Part shown: positions 45,426-56,121 of the stretch, piece after piece
Numbering within the stretch: the stretch's first letter is position 1
Layout of the letters: every line of letters starts with the position of its first letter
Assembly (NCBI GenBank): GCA_900073065.1
Contig: FJOG01000021.1
Location: forward strand, 320,011 to 384,010
Length of the DNA: 64,000 bases
Source of the DNA: Phialocephala subalpina
Taxonomy: Eukaryota > Ascomycota > Leotiomycetes > Helotiales > Mollisiaceae
Direction of reading: 5' to 3'
Position numbers and translations under genes: made by a program
Notes under the pieces: model-generated
Seen by the model: only the letters and a program-made list of their open reading frames with translations
What the model was told of the DNA's origin: nothing
Database searches by the model: none

Positions 45426-48400
45426 ATGGCACACAATCAACCTCAACATGGAGGTGCGGCGGACGCGTATTATGGGGGTCAACAAGGTCAGCGAGCATAT
45501 TCCTTAAGTCAAGCACAAACACAAGAGGGTGGAGAGGACGCAGAAGACGAGGCAGATGAAGATGCAGAGGACGGTACCGAGGAAGGGGAAGAGGCAGAAT
45601 TGGACAGCCGGGAGAGTGGAGAGTCTTCTTCAGCCGTAGATGTGCTACTGAGTCCTGGAGATGCCGTCGTCCCAATCCGGCTTGCACTTGGGCAGGAGGG
45701 TGAGGGATCTTCTGCCGAGCTGCCACAATCTTCTGGAGACTATCGAGGCTCTTTGGTCCCAATCCCGCTTGCGTCTGATCTTGATCGTCAACTCGAGCTG
45801 GGCAACGATCAAGAGATTCCTTCTGCAGAGCAAGGAGAGCAGCTGCGATCTCATGCAACCTCTTCGGCGCTTTCTTCTTCGCAGTAAGGAGAGCAGATAC
45901 GGGTTCACGCAGACACTCTGGAAGGATTTTCATTCTCGCCGCCGCCCGAACCTCCAGTTCTGCATTCGCAGGTTGATGGCGAGTCTTCTGTTGTGGATTC
46001 GCTACCGCCTTCTAGGCCTGGAGAACATCGAGACTCTTACTTCCCCGTTCACCCATCGCTTCGAGAGCATAAGGGAAAGGGAAAAGCTCCATAAGAAGAT
46101 TCTCCAGCAGACACCCGTGCAGCCTCTCCCGCTATTCCGCCACTTTCTCTGGTAGTTGCTCGAGAGAGTCCCCAAGAAGAGTCCTCCACTGGTCGCCGTC
46201 GCTCGTGCTATCAGACTGATAGAGATCACGAAGTTGCTGTAGTTGCAGCAAGTTGATGGCGCGGGAGATGGGCCTGATTCCGATGAATTTGCTAGGGAGC
46301 AAGCAGCAAACGAGCGCCATCGAGAAATTCTTAATTGGGGCCGTCGAATGAGAGAACGATATACTGATAATGACCCAGATCCTCAGGGACAATACGAACA
46401 ACAGCAAAACCAAGGTCAGCATAATTCTCAATCAAACTCCTCTCCTGTCCAGCAGCCTAGCCAACATGACGGTGTGGTGGGCCCATCTCAACAAGAAGGC
46501 CAAGGCCAGCATAATCCTTTCGGAGGGATATGATCTCACTATCCGAAACCCGCAATTAGCATATTCACAGCAGTATGAGCTGGGTCTTGCTGCGCAACTT
46601 CTCGATTATAGTCTGCGTTATGATGCTGCCCTAGAAGCGGGCAAGCGAAAGAAAGCAGCCGCGAAACTGCAGAAGCAAGTGCAGCAGTCTCAACGGGGAG
46701 ATGCTGAGATCCACACACCATTGTCGCAAGGGGAACAGCATTATCAGGATATTATGACACAAAAAGAGGAACGAGAACGTCAGGACTTAGCTAATGTACC
46801 ATAAGGCCAGGGACAACAGCAACACACACAACAGCAAAACCAAGGTCAGAACAAATCTCAAATTATACATTCTCCTACCCCGCGAGGCCGTCTTACCCCC
46901 CGAATCGTACTAGAGGGTCAAGAGTTCTCTTCCTGCCATCCGATTCGGCTTGATGGTGCACGACCGTGGCAGTACACACCTCCCCCAGGAAGTTCTCAAG
47001 AACGCGAAAGGAAGAGACGGCTGCACGAGGCGAGGATGGAGAAAATTGAAGGAGAACAACGCCAGAACATAGCTAATGAACCACAAGGCCCGGGACAACA
47101 GCAATACGCACCTCAACAAAATCAAGGTCAGCATCATTCCCAAGCAAACTCCTCTCCTGTTCCACAAAGGCAAGAAGAGCGAGAGTCTCCTGCTCCTCAA
47201 CAGGCCCCACAACATGACGGCCCTGCGGAAATATCCCATCAGGCAGGCCTAGGCCAGCAGCCTGAAGGATCTGGCCGTCCTGCTCAACAACAGCAACAAG
47301 ACCCACCAAGCCAGCAAAGACGCCGCGACCGCTTTCGCAGTTGGCTAAGCCGCTTCAGCACTCTTGGGAGGAAGAAAAGAGGACGAAGATACACTGACGA
47401 CCGAAAGCGAAAGAAGGAGCAAGAACACCAGAATATGACTAACAGACTACTAGGTTTCGAGGGACAGCAGCAATACGCACCTCCTCAACAATACCCCCAA
47501 CAACCTCCACAATATGGCGCCCCGCCGGTACAAGGTGATGGCGGCGAGAAGATGGGTCTTGACCAGACATTCCAGGTTGAACGTCCTAAATACAATGATC
47601 TGTGGGCTGCTATACTGTTCATTTTGACATTTGGTGGTTTCGTTGCAGTTTCGGGATTGGCGATTCATGGCTATGCTTCTCAAGGGAGTGGGGCGATTTA
47701 CGACTCGAACAACACCGTTTCGCTAAACAGTAACACAATCATCCTGTTGTGGGTTTGGGTGAGATTTTAGGACAGTGTTCATGCTGATGAAATACAGTGC
47801 GTTTGTCCTATGTGTTGCTTTTGTTATTTCTGCAGCATACTTCTGGATCATTCGAGCTTTCACGAAGCAGTAAGTAGCCTCTGAGCCTCTTTCATGTTCA
47901 TGACTGACGGCTACAGGGCTATCTGGATCACAGGCATACTGCAGATTGTGTTTGGCATTGGCACGGCTATCGTATATTTCGCGCGACATTGGTACAGCGC
48001 CGCGATTGTGTATCTCGTCTTTTCGATATTTTACATCATATGCTTCATCTCCTGGGTCCCGCGAATCCCCTTCTCGGTCTTGATGCTACAAACAGTCATT
48101 GATGTGTCGAAGAACTACGGACACGTCTTCCTTGTTTCTCTCATCGGAGGTGTCATCGCAACTGCTTTTGCCGGATGGTTCTCCGTCACTTTGGTGGCCG
48201 TCTACTTCAAGTATTATCCCGGTTCTCCAGGTTGTGATGCCAATGGAGGTGGCTGTAGTAAAGCGAAGGTCATTGGCCTGTTGGTTTTTATCACATTCGC
48301 AGGATATTGGATCACCGAAGTCATCAAGAACGTTATCCATGTCAGCATCTCAGGAGTATACGGATCATGGTATTTCTGTGCCAACAAGCCCGGTGGTTTC

Positions 48401-49091
48401 CCGAAAGGAGCAACACGTGGAGCTTTCAAGCGCGCCATGACATACAGCTTCGGCAGTATCAGCTTTGGAAGCCTGCTCGTTGCACTGATCCAGATACTCC
48501 GCCAAGCATGCTCAATCGCCCAGCAGAATGAAGCTGCGCAGGGCAATATCATGGGCACGATCTTCTTCTGCATCCTTGGATGCTTCATTGGTCTCCTAGA
48601 CTGGGCCATTCAGTTCATCAACGAGTACGCGTTCTCATACATCGCGCTCTACGGGAAAGCCTATATCACAGCAGCTAAGGTACGTTTCCATCACTTTCGT
48701 CTCACATCGTTCCTAACGCCTCTAGGCAACCTGGACCATGATGAAGGACCGCGGAGTCGACGCCCTTGTCAACGAATGCCTTATCAGCCCAGTCCTGACA
48801 ATGGGTGCGGTCTTCGTCGCATACCTCTCATCCTTCCTCGCCTACCTCTACCTCTCCTTCACGAAACCAGATTACAACGAAGGAAACGCATTCACGGCAG
48901 TCGTCATGGCTTTTGCTTTCTTGATCGGACTCCAGATCGCGAACATCTTCCTAGTGCCGATTAAGAGCGGAGTGTCGACATTCTTCGTTGCTATGGCGTT
49001 CGATCCTCAGGTGTTGATTAATGATTTTCCGGATTTGTATCTGAGGTTGATTCAGGTTTATCCGCATGTGCAGACAGCAATTCATGCTTGA
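45426..49091 (+). CDS. PNS1: PNS1 choline-transporter-like (SLC44/CTL) protein
   Basis: Exons 45426-45486, 47454-47748, 47798-47869, 47917-48679 and 48726-49091 give 518 aa, the usual family length. CTL proteins are polytopic plasma-membrane proteins; choline transport is established for animal relatives, while the yeast role is unclear. Joining exon 1 (AADAYYGGQQ) to GFEGQQQYAPPQQYPQQ produces the normal short Gln/Pro/Tyr N-terminus. Then comes QVERPKYNDLWAAILFILTF and about ten membrane spans. The diagnostic C-terminal half includes KNVIHVSISGVYGSWYF, INEYAFSYIALYGKAY and AKATWTMMKDRG. The join requires a 1,967 nt first intron (45487-47453), far longer than any other here and full of protein-like repeats. 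A longer N-terminal isoform reading from about 46805 is possible. Confidence 0.92.
45487..47453 (+). repeat. Q-rich, protein-like degenerate repeats within PNS1 intron 1
   Basis: The 5' half continues the exon 1 frame as acidic sequence through TAA codons at 45885-45887 and 46092-46094 to about 46236. A frame shift then leads to repeated Gln-rich units. Related cores lie near 46387-46440 (QQQNQGQHNSQSNSSPV), 46805-46870 (QQHTQQQNQGQNKSQ) and 47085-47160 (QQQYAPQQNQGQHHSQANSS). The start of exon 2 (GQQQYAPPQQYPQQ) is a fourth relative. Each core is preceded by a charged Arg/Glu-rich segment. The cores at 46805 and 47085 carry the same CAAG|GTCAG at their right edge as the end of exon 1. At 46802 a TAA stands where the 47084 copy has CAA. 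Confidence 0.75.
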
Positions 49092-52000
49092 GCGGGGTGG
49101 GATGAGCTACAGGTGTGGGGGCGATGTGTACGGGATGGGGATGGGAGTAATGTTTATGAAAGGGGAGAGGAGGGATGGAGGAGGTATGGGATACAAAAAC
49201 GGAGATACCCGGATGGCGTTACGGATGGATCTGGCACGGTTTGACTTGGCTTTCAGGTCAAAGGAGGTGACTTATGAAGTGTGGAATGCGTGTATACATT
49301 ACTTGTACGAGCTTATAACCAAGGGTTTTGAGTGCAGCCCTGTGCATATCTCAGGCTTAAGGTATTCTGCAACATTGGGTTGTCAAGTGACGCACGGTTT
49401 TGAGACCGGCTTTGAGGAATGCCATTGCTCAAAGTTGAGCTTGAAGATGGAGGCATTAGCTCGATTCAACTTGGGACGACACGAAGACCAATGTCTCGAT
49501 GCTAGTGCAGGACGTTGAAAGTTTCCGGGTTCGCTCGACGATGGGAGCTTGGTTCGGAGTGAATTTGAAGTTTGTCTGCGTTGGCTTGCGCTTGTCTCGT
49601 CTCTATATCCGAATCAGAGGTCGTGAGGCTGCCTTGCACCCACTTTTGGTTTCTACTATTCACTCCCGCGACAGCAGTATCGGAGCACAGCAGTGAATTA
49701 TCAGGACGACTTATTCTGGATGCAGCCGGGCTTGAATATGGGGCCAGAGGGGTATAAAACTATCCCCTCGTTCATCTTTCATGCAGCAAGACAGGTATCG
49801 ACCGAAGATAGAATACCATGGGCAGCGGTTAGGAGAAGCTCGGTGCATGCTCTTGGGCTGCAACTTCTTGTCGTTGGCTTGAGGATAGGTCGAGTAATTA
49901 AGGCGATCTTGGGAAGTTCGTTCGTGTGTTAAGAGATGCTTCCCTCTCATGGCTTTTGGCCATTGCTGTTGTCAATTTTGATTGCTGTCAAATGTTCAAA
50001 GTTCGGTCGAGATTTTATTAAGTGAGAGATAGCTTGAAGAGGGTGTGATTGAGTTTTAAGGCTGAAAGTTTCGACTCATGTAATAGGGAACAAGCGCAGA
50101 ATTTGACTTTGCGCGAATGTGGAGAGGAAACGAGGCATCCTTAATAGGATCATTCGCGCCACCGTTCCTGTTGTTGCTTGTTGTGGTCGCGGAGCGAGAA
50201 CTTATAGTCGACAGAGGAGGGCTGGTGTTGAGGTTGGGAGGGAGAGTAGAGGAGCCAGATGATTCACCTCACTGCCCTCAGCAGTCATTGAACCACTCTC
50301 CATCGAGTTAGGGAGGTAGGAAATCGAGTAAAAGAGAGTTCGTAGAGAATGCATTGAAGATAGTTGTAAGCTGTGATGAAGGACCTTGCTCAATACTCTC
50401 TCCTACGATCCGCTATCAATGCTCAGCCACCGAAGCCCCAATGTTGGAATTGGTGCACCTTATCTGACGAATTTGATCCTCTCAAAGGTCTTGAAATGAG
50501 CTTATTCATACTGCTCTCGATGCCTATAGATCCGGAAGGGTTGAGGTTGAGGTGATTCACCCTTGCCTTTTCTGCGAGTGTCACTTATTGGTCTAGGCTG
50601 TATCGCTCAAGGTAGGCTGGATAACCGATTTGCAAATCAAGTCGTTTGTGATTGACTCATTCTCGGGCAAGCTCACGCTGTGTGATTTAAAGTATAAAGA
50701 GCTCCCGCTGCTACAACTTTCCCGTCTTTAATTAAGTTGATCTTGAGATGATGGCGACATGCTTCTGTTAATCACGGACTTGTATCGGTTCTGGCGCTAA
50801 GTGGTGCTGGACGGATATTGTTCGGGATAAAGCCTGGCGGTTTCAAGTAGATTGTTGCGATTTGGACTCAACAAGGCCAGGTCTGGATTTCCAGATTGTT
50901 GTTCTCAAGTTTTAATTGTTATCATCTGTCAATATGGGAAACTAAATCGATTAAGTGTTTCTAAAATCCCTCAATTGGTTATTTGATACTGCTGGCATAA
51001 GGATCCAAGAGGATGTCACAAGTCGGGCGCCTTGCTCTTGCGGTCCACACAGGTGCTGACACCACCCCAACAGTCCAGTGAGAGTCATGTTGGATTGTAT
51101 TGCTGCTGACCGCAAAACTTGATGGAGGAAAGCTTTATACTACTTAGAAGTTTCAAGTCTGAGGAGATGGGCTTGGAGGTGGATTGAGTTCCGTACGAAG
51201 GAGATCTTCGTGTAGCGAGCTTTGTTCCTCAACTTTTGCGCCCCTCTCCTAGCAAAACAAGCATTCGATCAGGTCTCAAGTTCATCACGACATTATTCAT
51301 AGCGGCACCGCTTGATTCAAGATTTATAAAGGCCCGTTCGTTGGTTTTCAATCTTTCACATCAAGGGAGAAAAGGCAAAGAAGACAAGTGAAAATTTCCC
51401 AACGCTCCAAGAGTTCATATTTGGCGCCGCTGACATAGGTCACCCCGCTTTCAAATGGAGCTGGGTTAATCAGCTTTGCAAAAGAGCGATGACATGTTAC
51501 TTGAGGTTGTGGATATTCTGGTTTGTTGCTGTCACGTTCTTAATTGTTGTCGAGTGTTGCGGTCTTTTGAGGAGCTCATCTAGTATATCTCGAAGATCAT
51601 CCTAAAGGTTCCAGAGCTCAAGGACGTGTAGTGAATTTCGAGTGGGAACTGAGGAGAAGGTAAAGGAAGTTCGGATCCACCAGCCCTCTGGTTTGGTGTA
51701 GCCTTTCTCTGTTGTGTATGTTGATTAGGAAAGAGAGTCCAAGAGAAGTTTATATACCGAAGATCTTCTGCTGCCGCTAGCTCGCGCTCCGCCCCGCTTT
51801 TCCCCGACTCATTCACGAAGATTCAATGGGGGAAAAGCTTGGTGAAATTGGTGATTAGTAGTTCCTGTTTCTGCTGCCTCTCCTTTCCTTCCAGAAATAT
51901 AGATTCACTTCTATGATTCTACCTCTCTTAAACACGGTTAATAACTTTGTCTTCTCCAGCTATATAAAGACGCAACTTGTGACGAAGATTTGGGCTTGCA

Positions 52001-53490
52001 GAAAGAAACATCAGACATTCAAAGGGTTCAGGTTGGGAGTGAACGGTAGTTGGCCAAGAAGGCTAACTGAACATTTTTCTTGGCCGAAGACTACGCCCAG
52101 CTCAATTCCTTTTCTGAAGCGAAAGGCACGGTTTGGCCTCCTTGATAATGAGCTTGGGGTTCAAATATGTAGAACAGACATACGACCTGACAGCGAATTG
52201 AACTTGACAACAGTGGTTGCAAACGTCGAGTCAAATCAAGACAGTTTCAGATGCATGGTTCTACACAAGCATTCACCACCACCAGCCAAACCACCTCTCT
52301 TATAATTTTATACTGACTGAGCACCCAACCACTCAATAACTATTTAAGTTAGCCCAATGGCAGCTTCCGCTGTGCAACAGCCATTTCTCGATTGGCAAAG
52401 GAAAGTTGAAGGACTGGTGTGGGTAATGAGTGGATAATGGTCATCTTTTCCTTGTCTTGGGGCCCCAAAGAGGCGCGCGCAAACATGCATTTACTTCCCT
52501 TGTTGAAATTGCCGCGAAGAGGCCTGGAGAGACTGAGATTAGATGCTTGTGGGTATTAGCAACAAAACAATTGCTTGACAGCAAGAGTATTACCTTGGAT
52601 TGAAAGGTTTGGATGGTTTGGTTTGGATATCCTTGCCTAATTCATATATAGCAAGTTGAAGAATAGAGTTAATAAATCTAAGATAAAGATTCTGCTTAGT
52701 AATCCTTTGAACTTTAAGAAATATTAATTTAGATAATACCAGCAGAATAATATATGTTTTTACAAGCCTAGACCATGAACTTTCATAATTGATAACCTAT
52801 AATTAAAATATTTCTCCCCCCTTTCTATGGTTAAGCGAGGAGATTCCGCGCTAGTGAACCCAGATAAATCGTCTCCAACTTGCCAAGAAACAAAACTCTC
52901 GTAGCAACCCAAATCCATCCATGTCCCAGGCTAGGGGCAGGTATAACTACTGCTCCTGGAATCTGTGGGATAATTTGGTTGATCCCAAGAGTCGGCGAGA
53001 GGATAAAGAGTTTCATTGCCAACCTTTAGAGACAGGGCGTGATTCTGTCTGAATATTTGTTGTTAACATCAAACTACTGTCAATTCCAAATTGCTGTTAA
53101 CCACCCCATCGTCACTTCTCATCGTCAAAAACAAATCTATCTAACCACCTTTCAAAAGCACAAAGCCTACCTTTTGAAATCACGTCTCTGTACTGCTTCA
53201 GTTTTATTACAGTATAGTAAGAATTCCCAGCACCGACCCAGCAGAAGTTGCCTTTACCTTGAATGGTAGGTGAGCTTGTCTCAATGATCTGTTCATTTTT
53301 TCCCGCAAGGAATCAGTGAAGAATATATAGCGCTCTCGTCGAGTGTGGCTAACCGCTTTCGGCGCAAGTCTTATCACTGGACAAGTGAAATAGTGAATCA
53401 CAGACCAATTTCAGATCTCCAAATTCTAGAAAACGGAAACCATCACCGACATGCATATAAAAGCTCGGGGCGGGTTTACTTTCTCCCACT
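49092..53490. other. Gene-poor stretch, no convincing gene
   Basis: About 4.4 kb with short frames only. The longest (49066-49518 and 51913-52305, both +) have no recognisable domain, and the first overlaps the PNS1 end and 3' region. Scattered TATA-like boxes have no supported gene after them. Part of the stretch (about 52640-52815) is AT-rich. Confidence 0.5.
52640..52815. other. Small AT-rich island
   Basis: About 175 bp of strongly AT-rich sequence with many TpA steps, in contrast to its balanced flanks. It could be a remnant of a RIP-mutated repeat. It is too short to tell which element. Confidence 0.4.
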
Positions 53491-53688
53491 ATGAACAAGT
53501 ACCTGGCCGTTCAGTTTGCCCATGAGGAGGACAAATGGAGATTAGTGAAGGCTGAAGGTATTGCAGAGGGTTGGTACTGGAGTGAAGACTCCATGCCCGG
53601 TGAACATGTTAGGTCTTATCCTTTTGCAATTGGTGAAATAGAGGGAAGCAAGAGCATAAGGATATCGACAGCAATTCGCGTTGATTGA
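53491..53688 (+). CDS. Small hypothetical ORF, 65 aa
   Basis: ATG at 53491 to TGA at 53686-53688, encoding an acidic 65-residue peptide without signal peptide or known motif. A good TATA box (TATAAAAG, 53456-53463) and a pyrimidine-rich run lie just upstream, but the TATA-to-ATG spacing is only about 28 bp, which leaves almost no room for a leader. Recorded as a weak candidate only. Confidence 0.2.
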   Translation: MNKYLAVQFAHEEDKWRLVKAEGIAEGWYWSEDSMPGEHVRSYPFAIGEIEGSKSIRISTAIRVD

Positions 53689-54010
53689 CTGTGTGCAAAG
53701 CAAACAGAGATGAACAAGATAGACGGAGACACGGAGATCGAATGAGAACCTGGCCGAATGCGTGAAGAGCTCAAAGCCTTGAAGTCTCTCGACCCCGAGA
53801 AAGAACTGTTCTAAAGCAAAAATCAAAGGCAGTAACTCGAGACTTGAGCAGGATGGTATCTAAAAGGTTCTCTTGTTGGTATGTTGAAAATTTGCTCCAG
53901 AATTCAACAGTGTTGCAGCTGTCTCTCAGGTATCAAAAGGTATCGATCATTTGAATGCTTCCAAAACATTACCATCATTATTCGTGAATTCCATACTTAT
54001 CTCCACCCTC
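53689..54010. other. 3' region of the oxidase locus, no gene seen
   Basis: About 320 bp next to the minus-strand oxidase stop. No open frame of note. Confidence 0.45.
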
Positions 54011-55413
54011 TCAAACCTGAATCCACCTCGCCATCCACTCCTCCGTAATCTGTTTCGCCTCATCCACCAACCCCATATCTAACAACAACTGCACCGTTCC
54101 CCTCACCGCTGACTCCAACGCACTCCAAATCCAAGCATGCGTATAACTCGTATGCTCCCCAACAAAAATAGTCTTAAACTCCGTCCTAAAATAAGCCGGC
54201 AGATACAATTCTTGCTGCCCGGCGGCAGGAGCCGCCCAATCCCCAGCTTGGAACTCGTCATTTGCCCAAATCTTCCGATTGTAAGAGCCAGTGAATTGGT
54301 CGGAAGCCACTTGGCCGTGGATCTCGACGATTGCTCGTTGGACGAGGGATACGTGCTCGATGTCGGTGAGGGCACCGAGGGATTGGCAGGTTGTGCCGGA
54401 GATGTAGGAGCCGAGGAGGACGCCGGGACCGGAGGCGTTGAGGTTGTAGGAGGGATAGCAGATGGAGCCAATTGCGGGGATGGAGGTGCTACCGCAGCCG
54501 CCGAAGATTGGCTTATCGAGGTGCTCCCAGAAGCGAGTCTCATACTTCAATGCGACCTTGCAGGCAGTCTCATACTGGAGGGTGTTGATTGCGCGTTGGA
54601 GAAGGGAGGAGTATTCTGGCAATCTCCAAAGTCGAACCTTCGTGAATGGAACAGCGGTGATGACATAATCGAAGTCAATCGTGTCAGCCTCTTGTTGAAA
54701 AGGATCAGGTCGATATCCAACTGTGACCTTGTCTGTGGTTTCGTTGTAGGAGATTTCTTGGATGGCGGTGCCAAACATGGTTCTGTTCTCTACGAGAGAA
54801 GTGAAAGCGAGGGGCAAACGGTTCAAGCCCTGATCAATGGTCTTCCAGGTGCTGGCGGAGAAGTAGACACTGTCATAATACCAGGAATCGTAGTTGTCTG
54901 ATAGAGTGTCGATCTCGTCCGTGATGTCGTTGGAGGCGCCAAGGACGTACTTGATGTAGCCGGACTCAGAGAAATCGAGGATTCCGGCATCCACTGCTGA
55001 TCGATGGGCTGTAAAGACATTCTGGGCTGCGGCGAAGAGTTTGTCGTTCGTGAGGTTCATAAAATTGTCGTATCCATCTGAGGCTGCGGTAACAGCGGTC
55101 AGATTTGAGTAAGTGGTGGTTGAGTTACTCTTGGGAGCATTGGAGTTGCTTTGAATCCATCTGATTCTTGGTAAGCAGTTGCAAATGGAAGCAGTGAGTT
55201 GCAAAACTTACTTGATGAAGTTGACCATGTACTCAGAGGAATTCCCATTCATCTCGTTGAGAACGTCAGCAAGTTGGAAAACCATCTTGTGATCATTGAT
55301 CTCAACGGTCTCGTTGCCCAATGTCAAATCGACAGGGAATCTCATGGGACCCATCTCCTGATACTGATACTCTGCACCAGTTGTATTGTCCAGGTAAGCA
55401 GTATGGACTCTTC

Positions 55414-55663
55414 CGCCCAACCTGCTAGAAGCCTCAATGATCTTCCAATCATGAAAGCCAACGGATTCAAGCAGTAACTAAAACGTATCAGCCGAGATCC
55501 AAAAAGACAAAAGGGAAAACTTACAGCACTCATCAACCCCGACATCCCCGCCCCTAAAATTCCAATACTCTTCGTCTTCGCCTCCGCCACGAAAGTCTCA
55601 CTCGGCTCCTTAGCAGAAAGGTACTCAACACCATCAAACCACGGCCCTTCCGCATCTCCAATA
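55414..55663. repeat. Tandem duplication, copy 1 (250 bp)
   Basis: This block is followed immediately by an identical-looking copy at 55664-55913, at an offset of exactly 250 bp. In oxidase orientation it contains the 3' part of exon 1, a full 47 nt intron (55478-55524) and the first part of exon 2. This copy is continuous with the rest of exon 2. Confidence 0.93.
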
Positions 55664-55913
55664 CGCCCAACCTGCTAGAAGCCTCAATGATCTTCCAATC
55701 ATGAAAGCCAACGGATTCAAGCAGTAACTAAAACGTATCAGCCGAGATCCAAAAAGACAAAAGGGAAAACTTACAGCACTCATCAACCCCGACATCCCCG
55801 CCCCTAAAATTCCAATACTCTTCGTCTTCGCCTCCGCCACGAAAGTCTCACTCGGCTCCTTAGCAGAAAGGTACTCAACACCATCAAACCACGGCCCTTC
55901 CGCATCTCCAATA
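55664..55913. repeat. Tandem duplication, copy 2 (250 bp)
   Basis: Second copy, base for base the same as 55414-55663 in my reading. It is continuous with the 5' part of oxidase exon 1, and its outer edge coincides with the frame break after LSLHYGSCS. Its splice donor is at 55774. Confidence 0.93.
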
Positions 55914-56121
55914 AAGAGCAGGAGCCGTAGTGGAGGGAGAGGGGGCCGGAGAGGGGGAGGGTGTAGCTGATGTGAATGTTGGCTATGCCGGCTGCTTCCA
56001 CGGTGAGAGGGCCTTTGAAGTCGAGGGTTTCGTGGCGAGGAGTTAGTGGTGTGCTGGTTGAAGGTGAGATGAGCTGGGAGCATAATAGGAGACCCGTGAG
56101 GGTGGGATGAAGAAAACCCAT

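Larger units (their letters stand above)
54011..56121 (-). pseudogene. L-amino-acid oxidase (flavin amine oxidase family), broken in exon 1
   Basis: Minus-strand exons: 56121-55775 (or a second copy ending at 55525), 55477-55212 and 55160-54011. The 3' exons encode most of a fungal LAAO-type flavoenzyme that deaminates amino acids to keto acids, ammonia and hydrogen peroxide. Evidence includes WKIIEASSRLGGRVHTAYLD after the FAD-binding GILGAGMSGLMSA, then LGPMRFPVDL, and the C-terminal FAD motif VGEHTSYTHAWIWSALESAV. Exon 1 starts with a signal peptide (MGFLHPTLTGLLLCSQ) and a typical N-terminal beta domain ending LSLHYGSCS. It then jumps directly, in the wrong frame, into IGDAEGPWFDGVEYL; relatives as I recall them have several tens more residues here. 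Exon 1 has 347 nt, so the phase does not close. A 250 bp tandem duplication covers the exon 1/intron 1/exon 2 junction. I found no intron that repairs the frame. Confidence 0.72.

Noticed and set aside
49066..49518. 150-codon frame at the end of PNS1
   Set aside because: Starts inside the PNS1 coding end in another frame and continues through its 3' region; Gly/Met-rich with no family signal.
51913..52305. 130-codon plus-strand frame in the gene-poor stretch
   Set aside because: No domain, no homology I recognise, and no promoter or splice support.
52831..53022. 63-codon hydrophobic minus-strand frame
   Set aside because: Considered as a transporter or transposon fragment, but there is no motif and no continuation upstream or downstream.
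54137..54901. 254-codon plus-strand frame antisense to the oxidase
   Set aside because: It is the mirror of a long GC-balanced coding exon; the amine-oxidase reading on the minus strand explains the sequence.
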